A DNA stretch of 39,764 nucleotides. It comes from PFJX01 sp037442845. Lineage in GTDB: Bacteria > Pseudomonadota > Gammaproteobacteria > Burkholderiales > Thiobacillaceae. The translations under genes and the position numbers were made by a program. The notes beneath the pieces were generated by a model. It saw nothing but the letters and a program-made list of their open reading frames with translations. It searched no databases and was not told the DNA's origin. Positions 17,495 to 26,474 of this stretch are shown here, in pieces. Numbering within the stretch: the first letter of the stretch is position 1; every line of letters starts with the position of its first letter. The stretch covers positions 1 to 39,764 of the forward strand of contig JBBIPL010000006.1 in assembly GCA_037442845.1 (NCBI GenBank). Direction: 5' to 3'.

Positions 17495-17507
17495 CGAGGG
17501 CAAGCCC

Positions 17508-18356
17508 ATGCACCCCACGACCAGACTGATCGCCGCCTGCTTCATCGGCCTCGCCGCCCAAGGCGTCCAGGCGCAGGAATCCTACGGCCCCACCGCCGAG
17601 GAAACCCGCATGCTGCCGCCCTACTGCGGCGGACCTGGCGGCGGCGACTGGAAGGCCATCCTGGGGCCAGAAATCGGCTTCAACAACCATACCTGCTACG
17701 GCATCAACTTCCTCAACCGGTACTACCGCGCCAAGACCAGTTGGCAAAAGAAAAATTATCTGCAAAACGCCTTGGGAGACTTCACCTACTCGGTCGACAA
17801 ATTGAGTCCCGGCTTCAAGCTGATGCCGGAAATCCTCTACTACCGCGGCCTCACTTATCGGCTCATGGGCCGGGAAGCCGAAGCCATGGGCGACTTCCTG
17901 AAATCCATCCAGCTCGATCCCAAGTATTCCAAGTCGGTAGCGGAACTCGCCGATCTGTACGAGCGCAAGCTTGCAAACCCGAAGAAAGCGCTCGAACTGG
18001 TGACCGAAGGGTTGCGGCACAACCCCGCCTCCCGTGAACTGCGCCGCCGCTACGACCGCTTGGGCGGCAAGCAGCCCTATCCCGAGCCCTATGCGGTACC
18101 GGCGGCGCCGGACACCCCGAAGTCAGCGCCCGTCCCGACCCCTACGCCCGCGCAGGAAGCGCCCGCCGCCCCCGCGCGGTCGGCCGCCGAACCACCCCCG
18201 CCCGCCACGGCAACGGAGCATCCCGCCGGCACGTCACCACAACCTGCCTCGCCCGGTTCACCTACGAACCCGTGGTGTCGTTTCTGTCCGGACCCCACGC
18301 CAGCGCCGGGTCCCGCGCCATCCACGCCCGCAGCTCCGCCCAAAGCCGCGCCGTAA
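17508..18356 (+). CDS. Exported TPR-repeat protein with Pro/Ala-rich tail
   Basis: The protein has 282 residues. The signal peptide ends near QAQ/ES (22-24). A Cys-containing region (PYCGGPGGG, NHTCYG) is followed by two to three tetratricopeptide repeats (about 108-175; YYRGLTYRLMGREAEAMGDF, AELADLYERKLANPKKALEL). The last ~90 residues are a Pro/Ala/Thr low-complexity tail. GAGGG at 17496-17500 sits 7 nt before the ATG. It is the last plus-strand gene and may scaffold the export machinery in the periplasm. Its final ~95 nt overlap the 3' end of the converging gene, so the tail beyond about residue 251 could be a recent extension. Confidence 0.8.
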   Translation: MHPTTRLIAACFIGLAAQGVQAQESYGPTAEETRMLPPYCGGPGGGDWKAILGPEIGFNNHTCYGINFLNRYYRAKTSWQKKNYLQNALGDFTYSVDKLSPGFKLMPEILYYRGLTYRLMGREAEAMGDFLKSIQLDPKYSKSVAELADLYERKLANPKKALELVTEGLRHNPASRELRRRYDRLGGKQPYPEPYAVPAAPDTPKSAPVPTPTPAQEAPAAPARSAAEPPPPATATEHPAGTSPQPASPGSPTNPWCRFCPDPTPAPGPAPSTPAAPPKAAP

Positions 18357-21300
18357 CTTCCGGCTCGCGGGCGGCAATGTTGCGCACGCAGTTCGGATCC
18401 GCTTCGGTATCGAACAGACTCAGCACATACCCCTGTTCCAGCGGCTGATACACCAGCTTCCAGCGATCGCAACGCACCATGCGGTCCTTCGCCGCGATGG
18501 TGATGTCCGCGTACTGGGGTTTGAGCGCCAGGGCGCCGGAGTCCCGGTCGGGCACTTCCAGCAATTCGAACAGGTCGGGGTAGCGCAAATGCCCCTCCGG
18601 CAGGCCGGGCACGTCGCCGATCCAGATGCCGGTTTCGTTGAAGGCGCAACGGGGCGGCGAGGGCTCGCCGCGCATCAGGGGCAACAGCGATTCGCCGTCC
18701 AGATTGGGCGGCGGCGCGATCCCCACACGCTCCAGCAACGTCGGCATGAGGTCGATGCTGCGCACCGTGGCGTCCACCCGGCCGGCGTTCGCGCCGCGCG
18801 GATCGGCGACGATGAGCGGCACCCGCGCGCTGAAATCGCCGATGGCGCTGTTGCCCTGGCCCCAGGTGTTGTGTTCGAAGAATTCCATGCCGTGGTCGCT
18901 GTAGATGACGACGATGGTGTTGTCCGCCAGGCCGCTGGCGCGCAAAAAATCGAGGATGCCGCCCACCTCGTCGTCGAAACGCAGCACGCAACTGTCATAA
19001 AGATCCAGGATCTGCTCCAGGTCGAATTCCTCTTTCGGCTCGCCCTGGCGGCGGATGATCTCGAACGGCTCGGTGAGGCGGGACATGGCGAACTTCGATT
19101 CGCCCGCGTAACCGGCATCCGCCAGTCTTGTGTAATAGGGATACTCGACCCCGAAAGGCGGGTGGGTGGTGGAATAGAACAGGTTGAGCAAGAACGGTTT
19201 GCCTGATTCGGCCAGGGCAGCGAGCACGCGCCGGCCGCGCGCGCCCACCTCCGAGGTCATGGGAATGCCGGCCAGATAGTAGATCTCCGGCAACATCGCC
19301 TTGCCGAAACGGTTGTGGGTGAACAGGCTGAGGAACAGGCGCAGGTTCTTGGGGCCCTGGCGGATCAGATATTTGATGTTCCATTGGTCGCTGGGCATGT
19401 CCACATGCTCGAAGCCCAGGGGAAACTTGCGCAGATCCGCGCCACACCAGTCCGACACGGCGGCGGTGGCGTAACCCTGCTGGCGCAGCATGGAAGGCAG
19501 GTCCGGCACGCGCAGTTCGGTATGCGCATCGGCGATGAAATTGTCGCGCACGCCGTGGTGATGCGGCCACATGCCCGTGAACAGCGAGAGCAGGCTGGGC
19601 GCGGTGCGCGCGCAGGGCACGAAGCACTGGCCGAACAGCGTCCCCCCGGCCGACAGGGCGTCAAGATTGGGCGTCAGCCGGCGGGCATGCCCGAGAGCGC
19701 CCAGCCGGTCCGCGCGCAGGGTATCCGAACCAATCATCAGGATGTTCGGCCGCTCGCTGTCACCCGGCACGCACTGGGCCGGCAACGGCTCGCGCAGCCA
19801 GGTCGCCCACAGGTACACGCCGGCATAGGCGCACGTCACGCCCCAAAGGGCCGCCAGTTCGGCGAAGCGCCCCTGGTCCCACAGCCGCAGGGAGGCGGCG
19901 CCCAGCACGGCGGCCGCGCCGATCACCAGCAGGCCGAGCACCGCTTGCAGCCGCAGGGGGCTCAAAAACTTCCATAGCCCGTACAGCCGGCTCGGCAACA
20001 CGTTCAGCGACGCGCAGATGCTCGCCGGCAGGTACAGCAGATGCCGGCAGAACTGCACACCTACCACCAGCGCGATGCCGAGAACCGACGCCAGCGCCAG
20101 TTGCGGCGCCTCCGCCGTGCCCGCCAGCGCGACGACCAGGCCGGCATAGAGCACGCCGCCCAGTCCCGCCATCAACGCCAGCAGCACCCAGGCCCAGAAG
20201 GTCAGGCGCAGCAGCGCCAGCACGGTATAGCGCGAGTAATGCGCGAGGATCTCCGCGCGCAGGCTGGGCCCGGTGCGGCTGAAACTGGCCAGGGAACTAC
20301 CCAGCAAGCCCAGGCTGGCCAAGGCCGCCACCCCCAGCGGCGCCAGGCTCAGGGCGGCCATGTCGCTCAGCACGCCGCCCAGGTGCGCGCCGGCCAGGGC
20401 GAGGGCGGCGCCGATCAGGGCCAGCCCCAAGGCCCAGCGCGGCTCCTCGCGGTCGATGCGGCGGCGCAAGCCGTCCTGGTCGGCATCGCGGCGCATGGCG
20501 CTGATCTCCCCCAGGGTGGCCGCGCAACGCACCAGGTAAAAACGCGTTTTCCCCCAGTTCAGGGCGACCCCGGCGCCGTACTCCACCAGTTTGCGCCAGG
20601 CATACAGCGGCACCCCGCGCCCGGACAGTTTGGAAAAGCGCACGCCCGCCTGCGAGCGCTGGAACGCCTTGCGCATCAGGTAGCCCAGGCGCAGGCGGCT
20701 TTGATCCACATAGTGGTACTGCACGATGCGCGGCTCGTACACCAGCCGCTCGCCCTGGCGCAGGGCGCGCAGCATGTATTCGGTGTCCTCGCCGCCGCCC
20801 AGATCGTGCCCCTGCGGCCCCAGTTCCGTCGAGAACCCGCCAACCCGGCGCAGCGCAGCCACTTGCAGAATCTGGTTGCCGCCGCCGGGAATCGGCCCCT
20901 CGATGCCCAACTCGCGGGGGGCCTCGCCGAATTCCTGGCGCGGGATCGGCAACGGATAAATGCGGTGCGGCCCGGTTTCGTGCACCCAGGCCGGTTCGCT
21001 CCCATCCCAGTCCGGCAGAATGCGCCCGCACAGCATGCTGGCTCCGGCGTGGGTTTCCGCCGCGCGGGCGATTTCCACCAGAAAATCCTCCGCCACGCGG
21101 TGATCGTCGTCGACGATCGCCGCCCAACCCGCCTCCAGCGCCGCCACGCCCCGGTTCAGCGCGTGCGACTTGCCCGGCGTCGGTTCCGCCACCCAGCGCA
21201 GGGGCAGCCAGCATTTCGCAGCGGCCCCGGCGACATAGTCGTCGAGCATGGCATGGGTGCGGTCCGAGCAGGCGTTGGGCACCACCAAGATGGACACCTC

Positions 21301-21399
21301 CCAGCCCGGCGGGCGGCGGGCGGCGTTCAGGGAGGCCAGAACCTTGGCGAGAAGATCGGCGCGGTTGTGGGTGCAAATCAGGATGGTCAACAAGTGCAT
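18262..21399 (-). CDS. Fusion: GT2 glycosyltransferase, multi-pass membrane domain and alkaline-phosphatase-superfamily (sulfatase-like) domain
   Basis: The single 1045-residue frame has three parts. Residues 1-300 are a GT2 domain (ILICTHNRA, IVDDDH with Asp97-99, GGGEDTEYML at 201-210). Residues about 322-535 are hydrophobic with roughly six to eight membrane helices. Residues 550-1045 are a sulfatase/phosphotransferase-like domain: NILMIGSDTLRAD (552-564, metal Asp559), RTAPSLLSLFTG (598-609) and IYSDHGMEFF (832-841). The nucleophile position is Thr599 and the usual CXPXR arginine is missing, which is closer to phosphoethanolamine or phosphoglycerol transferases than to formylglycine sulfatases. 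It may build a glycan and decorate it across the membrane. It lies 1 nt after the upstream GT2 gene and overlaps the converging TPR gene by 95 nt. Confidence 0.88.
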   Translation of the reverse strand: MHLLTILICTHNRADLLAKVLASLNAARRPPGWEVSILVVPNACSDRTHAMLDDYVAGAAAKCWLPLRWVAEPTPGKSHALNRGVAALEAGWAAIVDDDHRVAEDFLVEIARAAETHAGASMLCGRILPDWDGSEPAWVHETGPHRIYPLPIPRQEFGEAPRELGIEGPIPGGGNQILQVAALRRVGGFSTELGPQGHDLGGGEDTEYMLRALRQGERLVYEPRIVQYHYVDQSRLRLGYLMRKAFQRSQAGVRFSKLSGRGVPLYAWRKLVEYGAGVALNWGKTRFYLVRCAATLGEISAMRRDADQDGLRRRIDREEPRWALGLALIGAALALAGAHLGGVLSDMAALSLAPLGVAALASLGLLGSSLASFSRTGPSLRAEILAHYSRYTVLALLRLTFWAWVLLALMAGLGGVLYAGLVVALAGTAEAPQLALASVLGIALVVGVQFCRHLLYLPASICASLNVLPSRLYGLWKFLSPLRLQAVLGLLVIGAAAVLGAASLRLWDQGRFAELAALWGVTCAYAGVYLWATWLREPLPAQCVPGDSERPNILMIGSDTLRADRLGALGHARRLTPNLDALSAGGTLFGQCFVPCARTAPSLLSLFTGMWPHHHGVRDNFIADAHTELRVPDLPSMLRQQGYATAAVSDWCGADLRKFPLGFEHVDMPSDQWNIKYLIRQGPKNLRLFLSLFTHNRFGKAMLPEIYYLAGIPMTSEVGARGRRVLAALAESGKPFLLNLFYSTTHPPFGVEYPYYTRLADAGYAGESKFAMSRLTEPFEIIRRQGEPKEEFDLEQILDLYDSCVLRFDDEVGGILDFLRASGLADNTIVVIYSDHGMEFFEHNTWGQGNSAIGDFSARVPLIVADPRGANAGRVDATVRSIDLMPTLLERVGIAPPPNLDGESLLPLMRGEPSPPRCAFNETGIWIGDVPGLPEGHLRYPDLFELLEVPDRDSGALALKPQYADITIAAKDRMVRCDRWKLVYQPLEQGYVLSLFDTEADPNCVRNIAAREPEVTARLWAELRAWMARDPALAWGPDRNDTTGS

Positions 21400-21400
21400 C

Positions 21401-22336
21401 TTAACTGCGCGGGTCTTGAGATGCCTTACGGGTGGCCCACAGCCCCTGGAAGGTGCCGACGAAGTGGCAGACGATCATTTCCCGGTTGAAGGCCTCGTCT
21501 TTCGGCAGGAATAACTTGCCCAGGGCGGCGCGGACAACGGCACGCAGAAACTGATGGAAAAGATAGAACGGGATGTTCGCGATGCGCCGTTCTCCCGGCA
21601 GGCCCCGGCTGACCGCGAGGTTGCGGCTGGACTGGGTGCGCCAGCGCCGCAGATAGGCCTTGGTGGTGCGGAAGGATTCCACCTTGTGGTGTACCCGTGA
21701 CTGGCCAAGAAAAACGGCCTTCATGCCCGCCGCCAGAATGCGTTCGAACATTTCCCCATCCTCGCCGCTGGCCAGCACCTTGCCCTTGCGACCGCGACTG
21801 GTATCAAACAAGCCCACCCGGTCAAAGACCTGGCGCCGGAAGGCCATGTTGGCGCCGAAGGGAGCCTGGGAGGGGCTGCTGATGGGGTAGTCGTCCTCCC
21901 TGTCCGTGCGCACCGCCAGGAAACCGTAGAAGCGCTCGGTCAGCCAGTCCGGCGGCGGGGTTTCCCAGATGGGGGCGATAAAGCCGCCGCAGGCGTCAGC
22001 CTGGTAGCGCTCCATCCCGGCCAGGGTGGTGGTCAGCCAGTCAGGCTCGGGCAAGACATCGTCGTCGGTGTACAAAATCACCGAGCCGGATGTTTCCGCG
22101 ATGCCGCGGTTGCGGGCATATGACAGGCCCTGATTGGTCTCGAAAACATAGCGCAGCCTGGGCCATGTCTGCATGGCCTCTTCCACCACCATACGGGTGT
22201 TGTCCCTGGAGTTGTTGTCCACAACAAGGACTTCCCAGGTCAAACCAGAGGGGGCAGCCAGTTCCTGAAGGGCAACCAGGGTATCCCGCAAGGATTCAGC
22301 CCGGTTGTAAGTGCAGACGATGATGCTTACTTGCAT
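21401..22336 (-). CDS. GT2 family glycosyltransferase
   Basis: The protein has 311 residues. It shows VSIIVCTYNRAESL at the N-terminus, VLVVDNNSRDNT, the DXD-type YTDDDVLPEPDW and ASGEDGEMFERI on the acceptor side. It resembles the N-terminal module of the adjacent fusion protein, whose start codon lies 1-2 nt downstream, so the two may have arisen by duplication. No membrane helix is obvious. Specificity is unknown. Confidence 0.9.
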   Translation of the reverse strand: MQVSIIVCTYNRAESLRDTLVALQELAAPSGLTWEVLVVDNNSRDNTRMVVEEAMQTWPRLRYVFETNQGLSYARNRGIAETSGSVILYTDDDVLPEPDWLTTTLAGMERYQADACGGFIAPIWETPPPDWLTERFYGFLAVRTDREDDYPISSPSQAPFGANMAFRRQVFDRVGLFDTSRGRKGKVLASGEDGEMFERILAAGMKAVFLGQSRVHHKVESFRTTKAYLRRWRTQSSRNLAVSRGLPGERRIANIPFYLFHQFLRAVVRAALGKLFLPKDEAFNREMIVCHFVGTFQGLWATRKASQDPRS

Positions 22337-22349
22337 GAAGGCGTCTCGG

Positions 22350-23309
22350 TTATGAAGCGCCGCCCGGACGCACGAGGCGCGCCAACAATTTTAGATTGGG
22401 CAGGCTGAAATGCGTGGTTTCGCTATGCCATAGCGCATGCAGAGCCTTGCGGCGCTCATTGCGCTGATAGTGGTACCACGCCAGATCAAACCACCCCCTG
22501 GCCGTAGCCAACTTGAGTTTTGGGACGAGGTGGGCGGGTAGGCGACCATCGCGCGCTTCACTCAGAAGACGCTGTTTGATTTCGATGTTCGACGCCATCT
22601 GTTCGAGTCTGCGATCCCCACGGGAAGAGTAGCCCTGCCCTTCGGCGCGTTGCAGATAGAGCCCATCGCTGACCAAAGCGGTGCGCGCACGCAGTGCCGC
22701 GCTCAATGCCCAGTCGCAGTCCCACAGCAGGCAATCCGAACGGTAGATGCCGATTTTCTCAAGCGCGGCTTTCCTTACCACAGGGCGCTGGAACCCCATA
22801 GGCACGGACCGGAGCAAAGCATCGAACAATCCTTCGCCAAAACCGGTCACGCCGTCTTCAAGACGTTCGCAGCCGGCCATTTCGAGAGCCCTGGCCATGG
22901 CCTCGTCATAGTTCCTTTGGCCATTTTCGCCGGCGCTGCCAAACCAGGTGACGCCCATAAAAACAGCGTCGAGGTCGGAATATCGGGCAAGCACGCTCAA
23001 GGCACGTTCCAGGTAATTTGGCGCATAGAGATCATCATCATCGAGGAAAGCGACAATCAGCGCACGTGCGTGAGCAACCCCTGTATTTTTGCAAGCTGCG
23101 CCACCTTTTCCTTGAGCGTTCCTGACAACACGGATTCTTGGATCATCGGGCACAACAGCAGGTGGGCTGGATGCGTCGTCAACGATGATGACCTCCCAGT
23201 CTTGACGGGTCTGCTGGAATAAGCTGCCTATCGCCTCCAGCAACAACGCCGGTCGATTGTGTGTGGGAAGAACAACGCTGACTGTCGGTGTGTATGCTGC
23301 AGGGCTCAT
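22350..23309 (-). CDS. GT2 family glycosyltransferase
   Basis: The protein has 319 residues with SVVLPTHNRPALL, VIIVDDASSPP and FLDDDDLYAPNYL (metal site). The C-terminal third (ARGWFDLAWYHYQRNERRKALHALW) is helical and resembles the tail of GT2 enzymes in O-antigen and EPS loci. The ATG at 23309 lies 6 nt after the stop of the upstream gene. The acceptor and donor are not predictable. Confidence 0.9.
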   Translation of the reverse strand: MSPAAYTPTVSVVLPTHNRPALLLEAIGSLFQQTRQDWEVIIVDDASSPPAVVPDDPRIRVVRNAQGKGGAACKNTGVAHARALIVAFLDDDDLYAPNYLERALSVLARYSDLDAVFMGVTWFGSAGENGQRNYDEAMARALEMAGCERLEDGVTGFGEGLFDALLRSVPMGFQRPVVRKAALEKIGIYRSDCLLWDCDWALSAALRARTALVSDGLYLQRAEGQGYSSRGDRRLEQMASNIEIKQRLLSEARDGRLPAHLVPKLKLATARGWFDLAWYHYQRNERRKALHALWHSETTHFSLPNLKLLARLVRPGGAS

Positions 23310-23315
23310 GTCTAT

Positions 23316-24410
23316 TCAAACTTGATCCATTGGAAAAAGAGCAAAGATTTTCGTCAGTGATATTTCCACAAAATAGTTGTCACAGTCGTTCACGCCATAA
23401 GACAAGACAAGGGATTGTTTCGGCGCGTCCAGCACCATTCCAAGTAAATATTGAATTCTATCCGGAATGAGGATTTTTAATGGCGGCGATATTTGAGTAA
23501 CAGCGAAGGGCGGCACGGCCTGAGTCAGATAAAAATAAGTCAGGTATTCACGTTCGTCGTCCTTATTGAGAAACCATGAATGACATGCACCCAGCAGTTG
23601 GTCACCTAAGACAACCAACAAGGCTCCGCCCTTGAAGTCGCATTTCTCCGATAAGGCCTGGCGATTAGTGTGCGTAAGCCATGCTTCATCGCAATGTCCT
23701 GTATAAGAATAGACGCGCAAAATACGATGCGGCGCTATTGAGTACTGTAAAAATGTTTCGCCCTCTGCCGCAAATGGAATCCAGTTTTTTTGTGGCGGCC
23801 GAATACCGCTAAGTCGCACTGGAAACAATCTGGTCGCATTCCTTGAGAGGTCAAGCACGCCGATCAGAGGCCAGGCATTCACCTGTTTTGGCCATGCGCC
23901 CGCACTTCCCCCAGACGGAACATGGTTTATGACCATTACAATTTCTTTCCCGTTATGGATAAGCCGAACATCTTCAAGTAAATCGTGTTCCGGATCGAAA
24001 CCGACTAACCCAGTGGTCTCAACCGTAAGTGGAGTCACCTCGCGCAAGCGTAGGTCATTGTTGAACTTGGCGATATATAAGGTTTGGCGAATGCCAAGCC
24101 CCGGATCAACGTTGTCATTTAAGCCCATCTCCCAACAGAAATTGAATGTGCCATTTTTAAATACGCCGAGGTGCTCGTCTCCTAGCCTCAACAGTCCACA
24201 ATTAGTGGCAACCTCACCGAGCGCAAGGACATATTTATTTCTGTGTATCTCACTACGCAACCTGCGCAGGAGTCGACCAGAAAGGATTATGGGCTGTGTG
24301 TTAGGTGACCAAAAAATGCTTCGGGTAAACTTGTAGTAGACGATCTTGACCCGGGCGGGGAGCATCCGGTCGATTTTTTTTCTTAACCTCTTGATAAAAT
24401 GGCCGGCCAT
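23316..24410 (-). CDS. GH130-like five-bladed beta-propeller protein
   Basis: The protein has 364 residues. I place it near family GH130 by a series of motifs: EDVRL (146-150), KNWIPF (208-213), YSIAPHRIL (223-231), FKGGALL (259-265), YFYL (292-295), IQYLLGMVLD (319-328) and SYGVNDCD (337-344). In GH130 such positions line a sugar pocket of mannoside phosphorylases and hydrolases, but many intracellular homologues sit in glycan assembly loci with no known reaction. A basic N-terminus (KRLRKKIDR) precedes the propeller; there is no signal peptide. Base composition is visibly richer in A+T than the neighbours, which suggests separate origin. No ribosome site is visible. Confidence 0.6.
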   Translation of the reverse strand: MAGHFIKRLRKKIDRMLPARVKIVYYKFTRSIFWSPNTQPIILSGRLLRRLRSEIHRNKYVLALGEVATNCGLLRLGDEHLGVFKNGTFNFCWEMGLNDNVDPGLGIRQTLYIAKFNNDLRLREVTPLTVETTGLVGFDPEHDLLEDVRLIHNGKEIVMVINHVPSGGSAGAWPKQVNAWPLIGVLDLSRNATRLFPVRLSGIRPPQKNWIPFAAEGETFLQYSIAPHRILRVYSYTGHCDEAWLTHTNRQALSEKCDFKGGALLVVLGDQLLGACHSWFLNKDDEREYLTYFYLTQAVPPFAVTQISPPLKILIPDRIQYLLGMVLDAPKQSLVLSYGVNDCDNYFVEISLTKIFALFPMDQV

Positions 24411-24438
24411 GTGTTGACAATTATTGGCTGCTGGGTTG

Positions 24439-24452
24439 GATAGATATCTATC
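24439..24452. other. Perfect 14-bp palindrome in an AT-rich gap
   Basis: GATAGATATCTATC lies in the 121-nt gap upstream of the GH130-like gene, flanked by TTATTG (24421-24426) and CAATAA (24452-24457) as an outer inverted repeat. It may be an operator for the downstream minus-strand genes. No clear promoter was found. Confidence 0.3.
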
Positions 24453-24531
24453 AATAACAATTTGTTTAGCAGATCAGCAATCGATACGCGCACAAGTGAA
24501 GTCAGCACCGGCGAGGGCATTTTCAACGCAT

Positions 24532-25566
24532 TCACCGCCTCTGGAATACCTGCTCACGCAAGGCTCCCTCCGTAATCGAGTCGCCGGGCGGGTAAGATTT
24601 CGGAGGATACTCTACAGTCTCGTCGATCAAATACACAGGGCGCGCCTTCACTTCTTCATAAATCTTGGCAATGTATTCGCCTATCACGCCCAAACTTATC
24701 ATAATGAAACTGCCAATAATAAGTAGTGTGAGTATTGTGGTCGCAAAGCCAGAAACAGCGTTGCCATGAAACCACGACCACAACGTTTCGATGGTGAGCC
24801 ACATCCCCAATGCCAAAGTAAGCAATCCCATGACGGTGACGATGCGTAATGGTGCGCTTGTGAATGACACCAGAGCTGTCAGCGCCAATTCAACCAGTCC
24901 GAAAAAAGACCACTTGCCTACGCCATCGCTTCTTTCCGCCACGTCGAAGAGGATTTCGACGTTCTTGTAGCCCACCCAGTCGGCCAATCCACGGAAAAAT
25001 CGTCTTCGTTCCGGCAGTTGTCGGGCAATGACGTCGACAACTACACGGTCCATGAGTTTGAAATCTGAGGAATTCTGGATATTGATCCCGCCGAGCCACG
25101 AAATGACTTTATTGAACAGCATGGCGCGGAGCCGCATGGCGATGCTGTCATGCTGGCGCTGGCGTTTGACGGCATGGACCACTTTGGCACCCGATCGCCA
25201 AGCATCGATCATTTGCGGAATCACACTGGGGGGATGCTGAAGGTCGGCGTCCATGGTGATCACAGCGTCCCCCTGTGCGGCGTTGATTCCCGCCAGCAGG
25301 GCGCCTTCCTTGCCGAAATTTCGACTGAATCGTATGCCCCGGATTCGGTGATCGGCACTTGCGCGGCTGGCAACCATGGCAAACGTCCGGTCGCGGCTGC
25401 CGTCATCCACGACGATGATTTCCCAGTTCACGCCGCATTCGTCCAGGATGCCGCCTATCACATCGAATGCGCGATTGATGCCGGCTTCCTCATTGTGCGC
25501 CGGGAGCACGACGCTGATCAGTGCTGGTGCTGTTTCCTTGCCTGACGATGCTGGTTTGTCTGTCAT
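24532..25566 (-). CDS. GtrB/ArnC-like polyprenyl-phosphate glycosyltransferase
   Basis: The protein has 344 residues. The GT2 domain shows VVLPAHNEEAGINRAFD, VVDDGSRDRT, MDADLQHPP and a QLPERRRFFRGLADWVGYK loop. Two C-terminal membrane helices (VTVMGLLTLALGMWL and TTILTLLIIGSFIMISLGVIGEYI) are typical of the DPM1/GtrB/ArnC group. These enzymes move a sugar from a nucleotide donor to undecaprenyl phosphate with the sugar facing the cytoplasm. Its start overlaps the stop of the deacetylase gene (ATGA at 25563-25566), and a GT-C transferase and GtrA flippase precede that. The group reads as one polyprenyl-P-sugar modification cassette. Confidence 0.93.
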   Translation of the reverse strand: MTDKPASSGKETAPALISVVLPAHNEEAGINRAFDVIGGILDECGVNWEIIVVDDGSRDRTFAMVASRASADHRIRGIRFSRNFGKEGALLAGINAAQGDAVITMDADLQHPPSVIPQMIDAWRSGAKVVHAVKRQRQHDSIAMRLRAMLFNKVISWLGGINIQNSSDFKLMDRVVVDVIARQLPERRRFFRGLADWVGYKNVEILFDVAERSDGVGKWSFFGLVELALTALVSFTSAPLRIVTVMGLLTLALGMWLTIETLWSWFHGNAVSGFATTILTLLIIGSFIMISLGVIGEYIAKIYEEVKARPVYLIDETVEYPPKSYPPGDSITEGALREQVFQRR

Positions 25567-26474
25567 GGACTGACCTCCTGTACTACTTGCAGGCGCTTTC
25601 GTCTAGCCCGTAGATGTCGGTAACCGATCAGGCGGATGTTGTGGGCAGCGAGGGCGCTGGACAGAATGGGGTGAGTCAAGGCACGCCGCTCCAGATCCCA
25701 GTCGTGGTAGGCGCGCAGTCGTTCATCCGCTTTGCCCTCCTTATCGGCAAAACCGGGATGACACATGAGTTCGTAGATGTTTCCTGCCTTCAGCCTGTTC
25801 AGTAGGCGCTGGAGATACTGCGGAGAAATGCGCCCGCTCTCGCCCATGCCAAGAAAAATGGGCGTAGCGGACGGCCTATGCATGCGATTGAGCATGGATA
25901 GCGCTGCCATGATGCCATCGCGCAAGAGGGCGTTTGCAGACCATGTTCCAGGCCATTCCGGCGTGGCAAAGCGGACGTGGTCGATGCCGTACTCGTGAGC
26001 AAGCTCCAACGTCATCGGATAAAGGGACGGCAACATGTGGATATGCTCGTGGGAATTCAGGAAGCGGAGTTTCAGCTTGCTCGCAAGGCAGTGATCGATT
26101 TGAGCGCGCCATTCGTCGCGGATCAGGCCGAGCGGTATATGGCGCGCGAGGATCGCCCGAGCAATCGGGAATTTTCCTGGAAAATGGCCGTTCCACTTGC
26201 CCAGAGCGTTTCCGAGGGACTTGGTCAGGGGCTGACGATCGGTGAGGTTCAGGTGTACGCCAATATCCAGGTCAGGCTGTTCGTGTAGCCAAGCCGCATG
26301 TTTTTCAAGATGCGGACTGTTCGCGAACACCCCTGTGGCGGTAACCGTGCCCGTGCAAGCGCATTCGAGGATGCCTTGGCTGACGTGATCGAAATAGCCG
26401 TAATCATCGGCATTGATGATCAGGTAGGCGGGAGTTGCGTCACCGGTTGAGGGGGCTTCCTGGATCTCGTTCAT
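25563..26474 (-). CDS. ChbG/YdjC-family carbohydrate deacetylase (NaxD/LgmC-like context)
   Basis: The protein has 303 residues. Metal and catalytic motifs of the YdjC family are present: INADDYG (Asp23, Asp24), GVHLNLT (His74), NSHEHIHM (His142, His144, His146) and ELMCHPGF. It has no signal peptide, so it should act in the cytoplasm. In Francisella, NaxD of this family deacetylates undecaprenyl-P-GalNAc before lipid A is modified; Bordetella LgmC is related. Here the gene is locked by ATGA overlaps between the GT-C gene (26471-26474) and the GtrB-like gene (25563-25566). That order makes a lipid-linked N-acetyl sugar the likely substrate. Confidence 0.88.
   Translation of the reverse strand: MNEIQEAPSTGDATPAYLIINADDYGYFDHVSQGILECACTGTVTATGVFANSPHLEKHAAWLHEQPDLDIGVHLNLTDRQPLTKSLGNALGKWNGHFPGKFPIARAILARHIPLGLIRDEWRAQIDHCLASKLKLRFLNSHEHIHMLPSLYPMTLELAHEYGIDHVRFATPEWPGTWSANALLRDGIMAALSMLNRMHRPSATPIFLGMGESGRISPQYLQRLLNRLKAGNIYELMCHPGFADKEGKADERLRAYHDWDLERRALTHPILSSALAAHNIRLIGYRHLRARRKRLQVVQEVSP

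Noticed and set aside
18262..19900. Assignment of the C-terminal fusion domain as a true formylglycine sulfatase
   Set aside because: The CXPXR signature is not present: Thr stands in place of Cys/Ser and Leu in place of Arg.
21401..22336. The possibility that the GT2 gene and the following fusion are one broken longer gene
   Set aside because: Each has its own complete GT2 motif set, its own start codon and a clear stop (TAA at 21401-21403).
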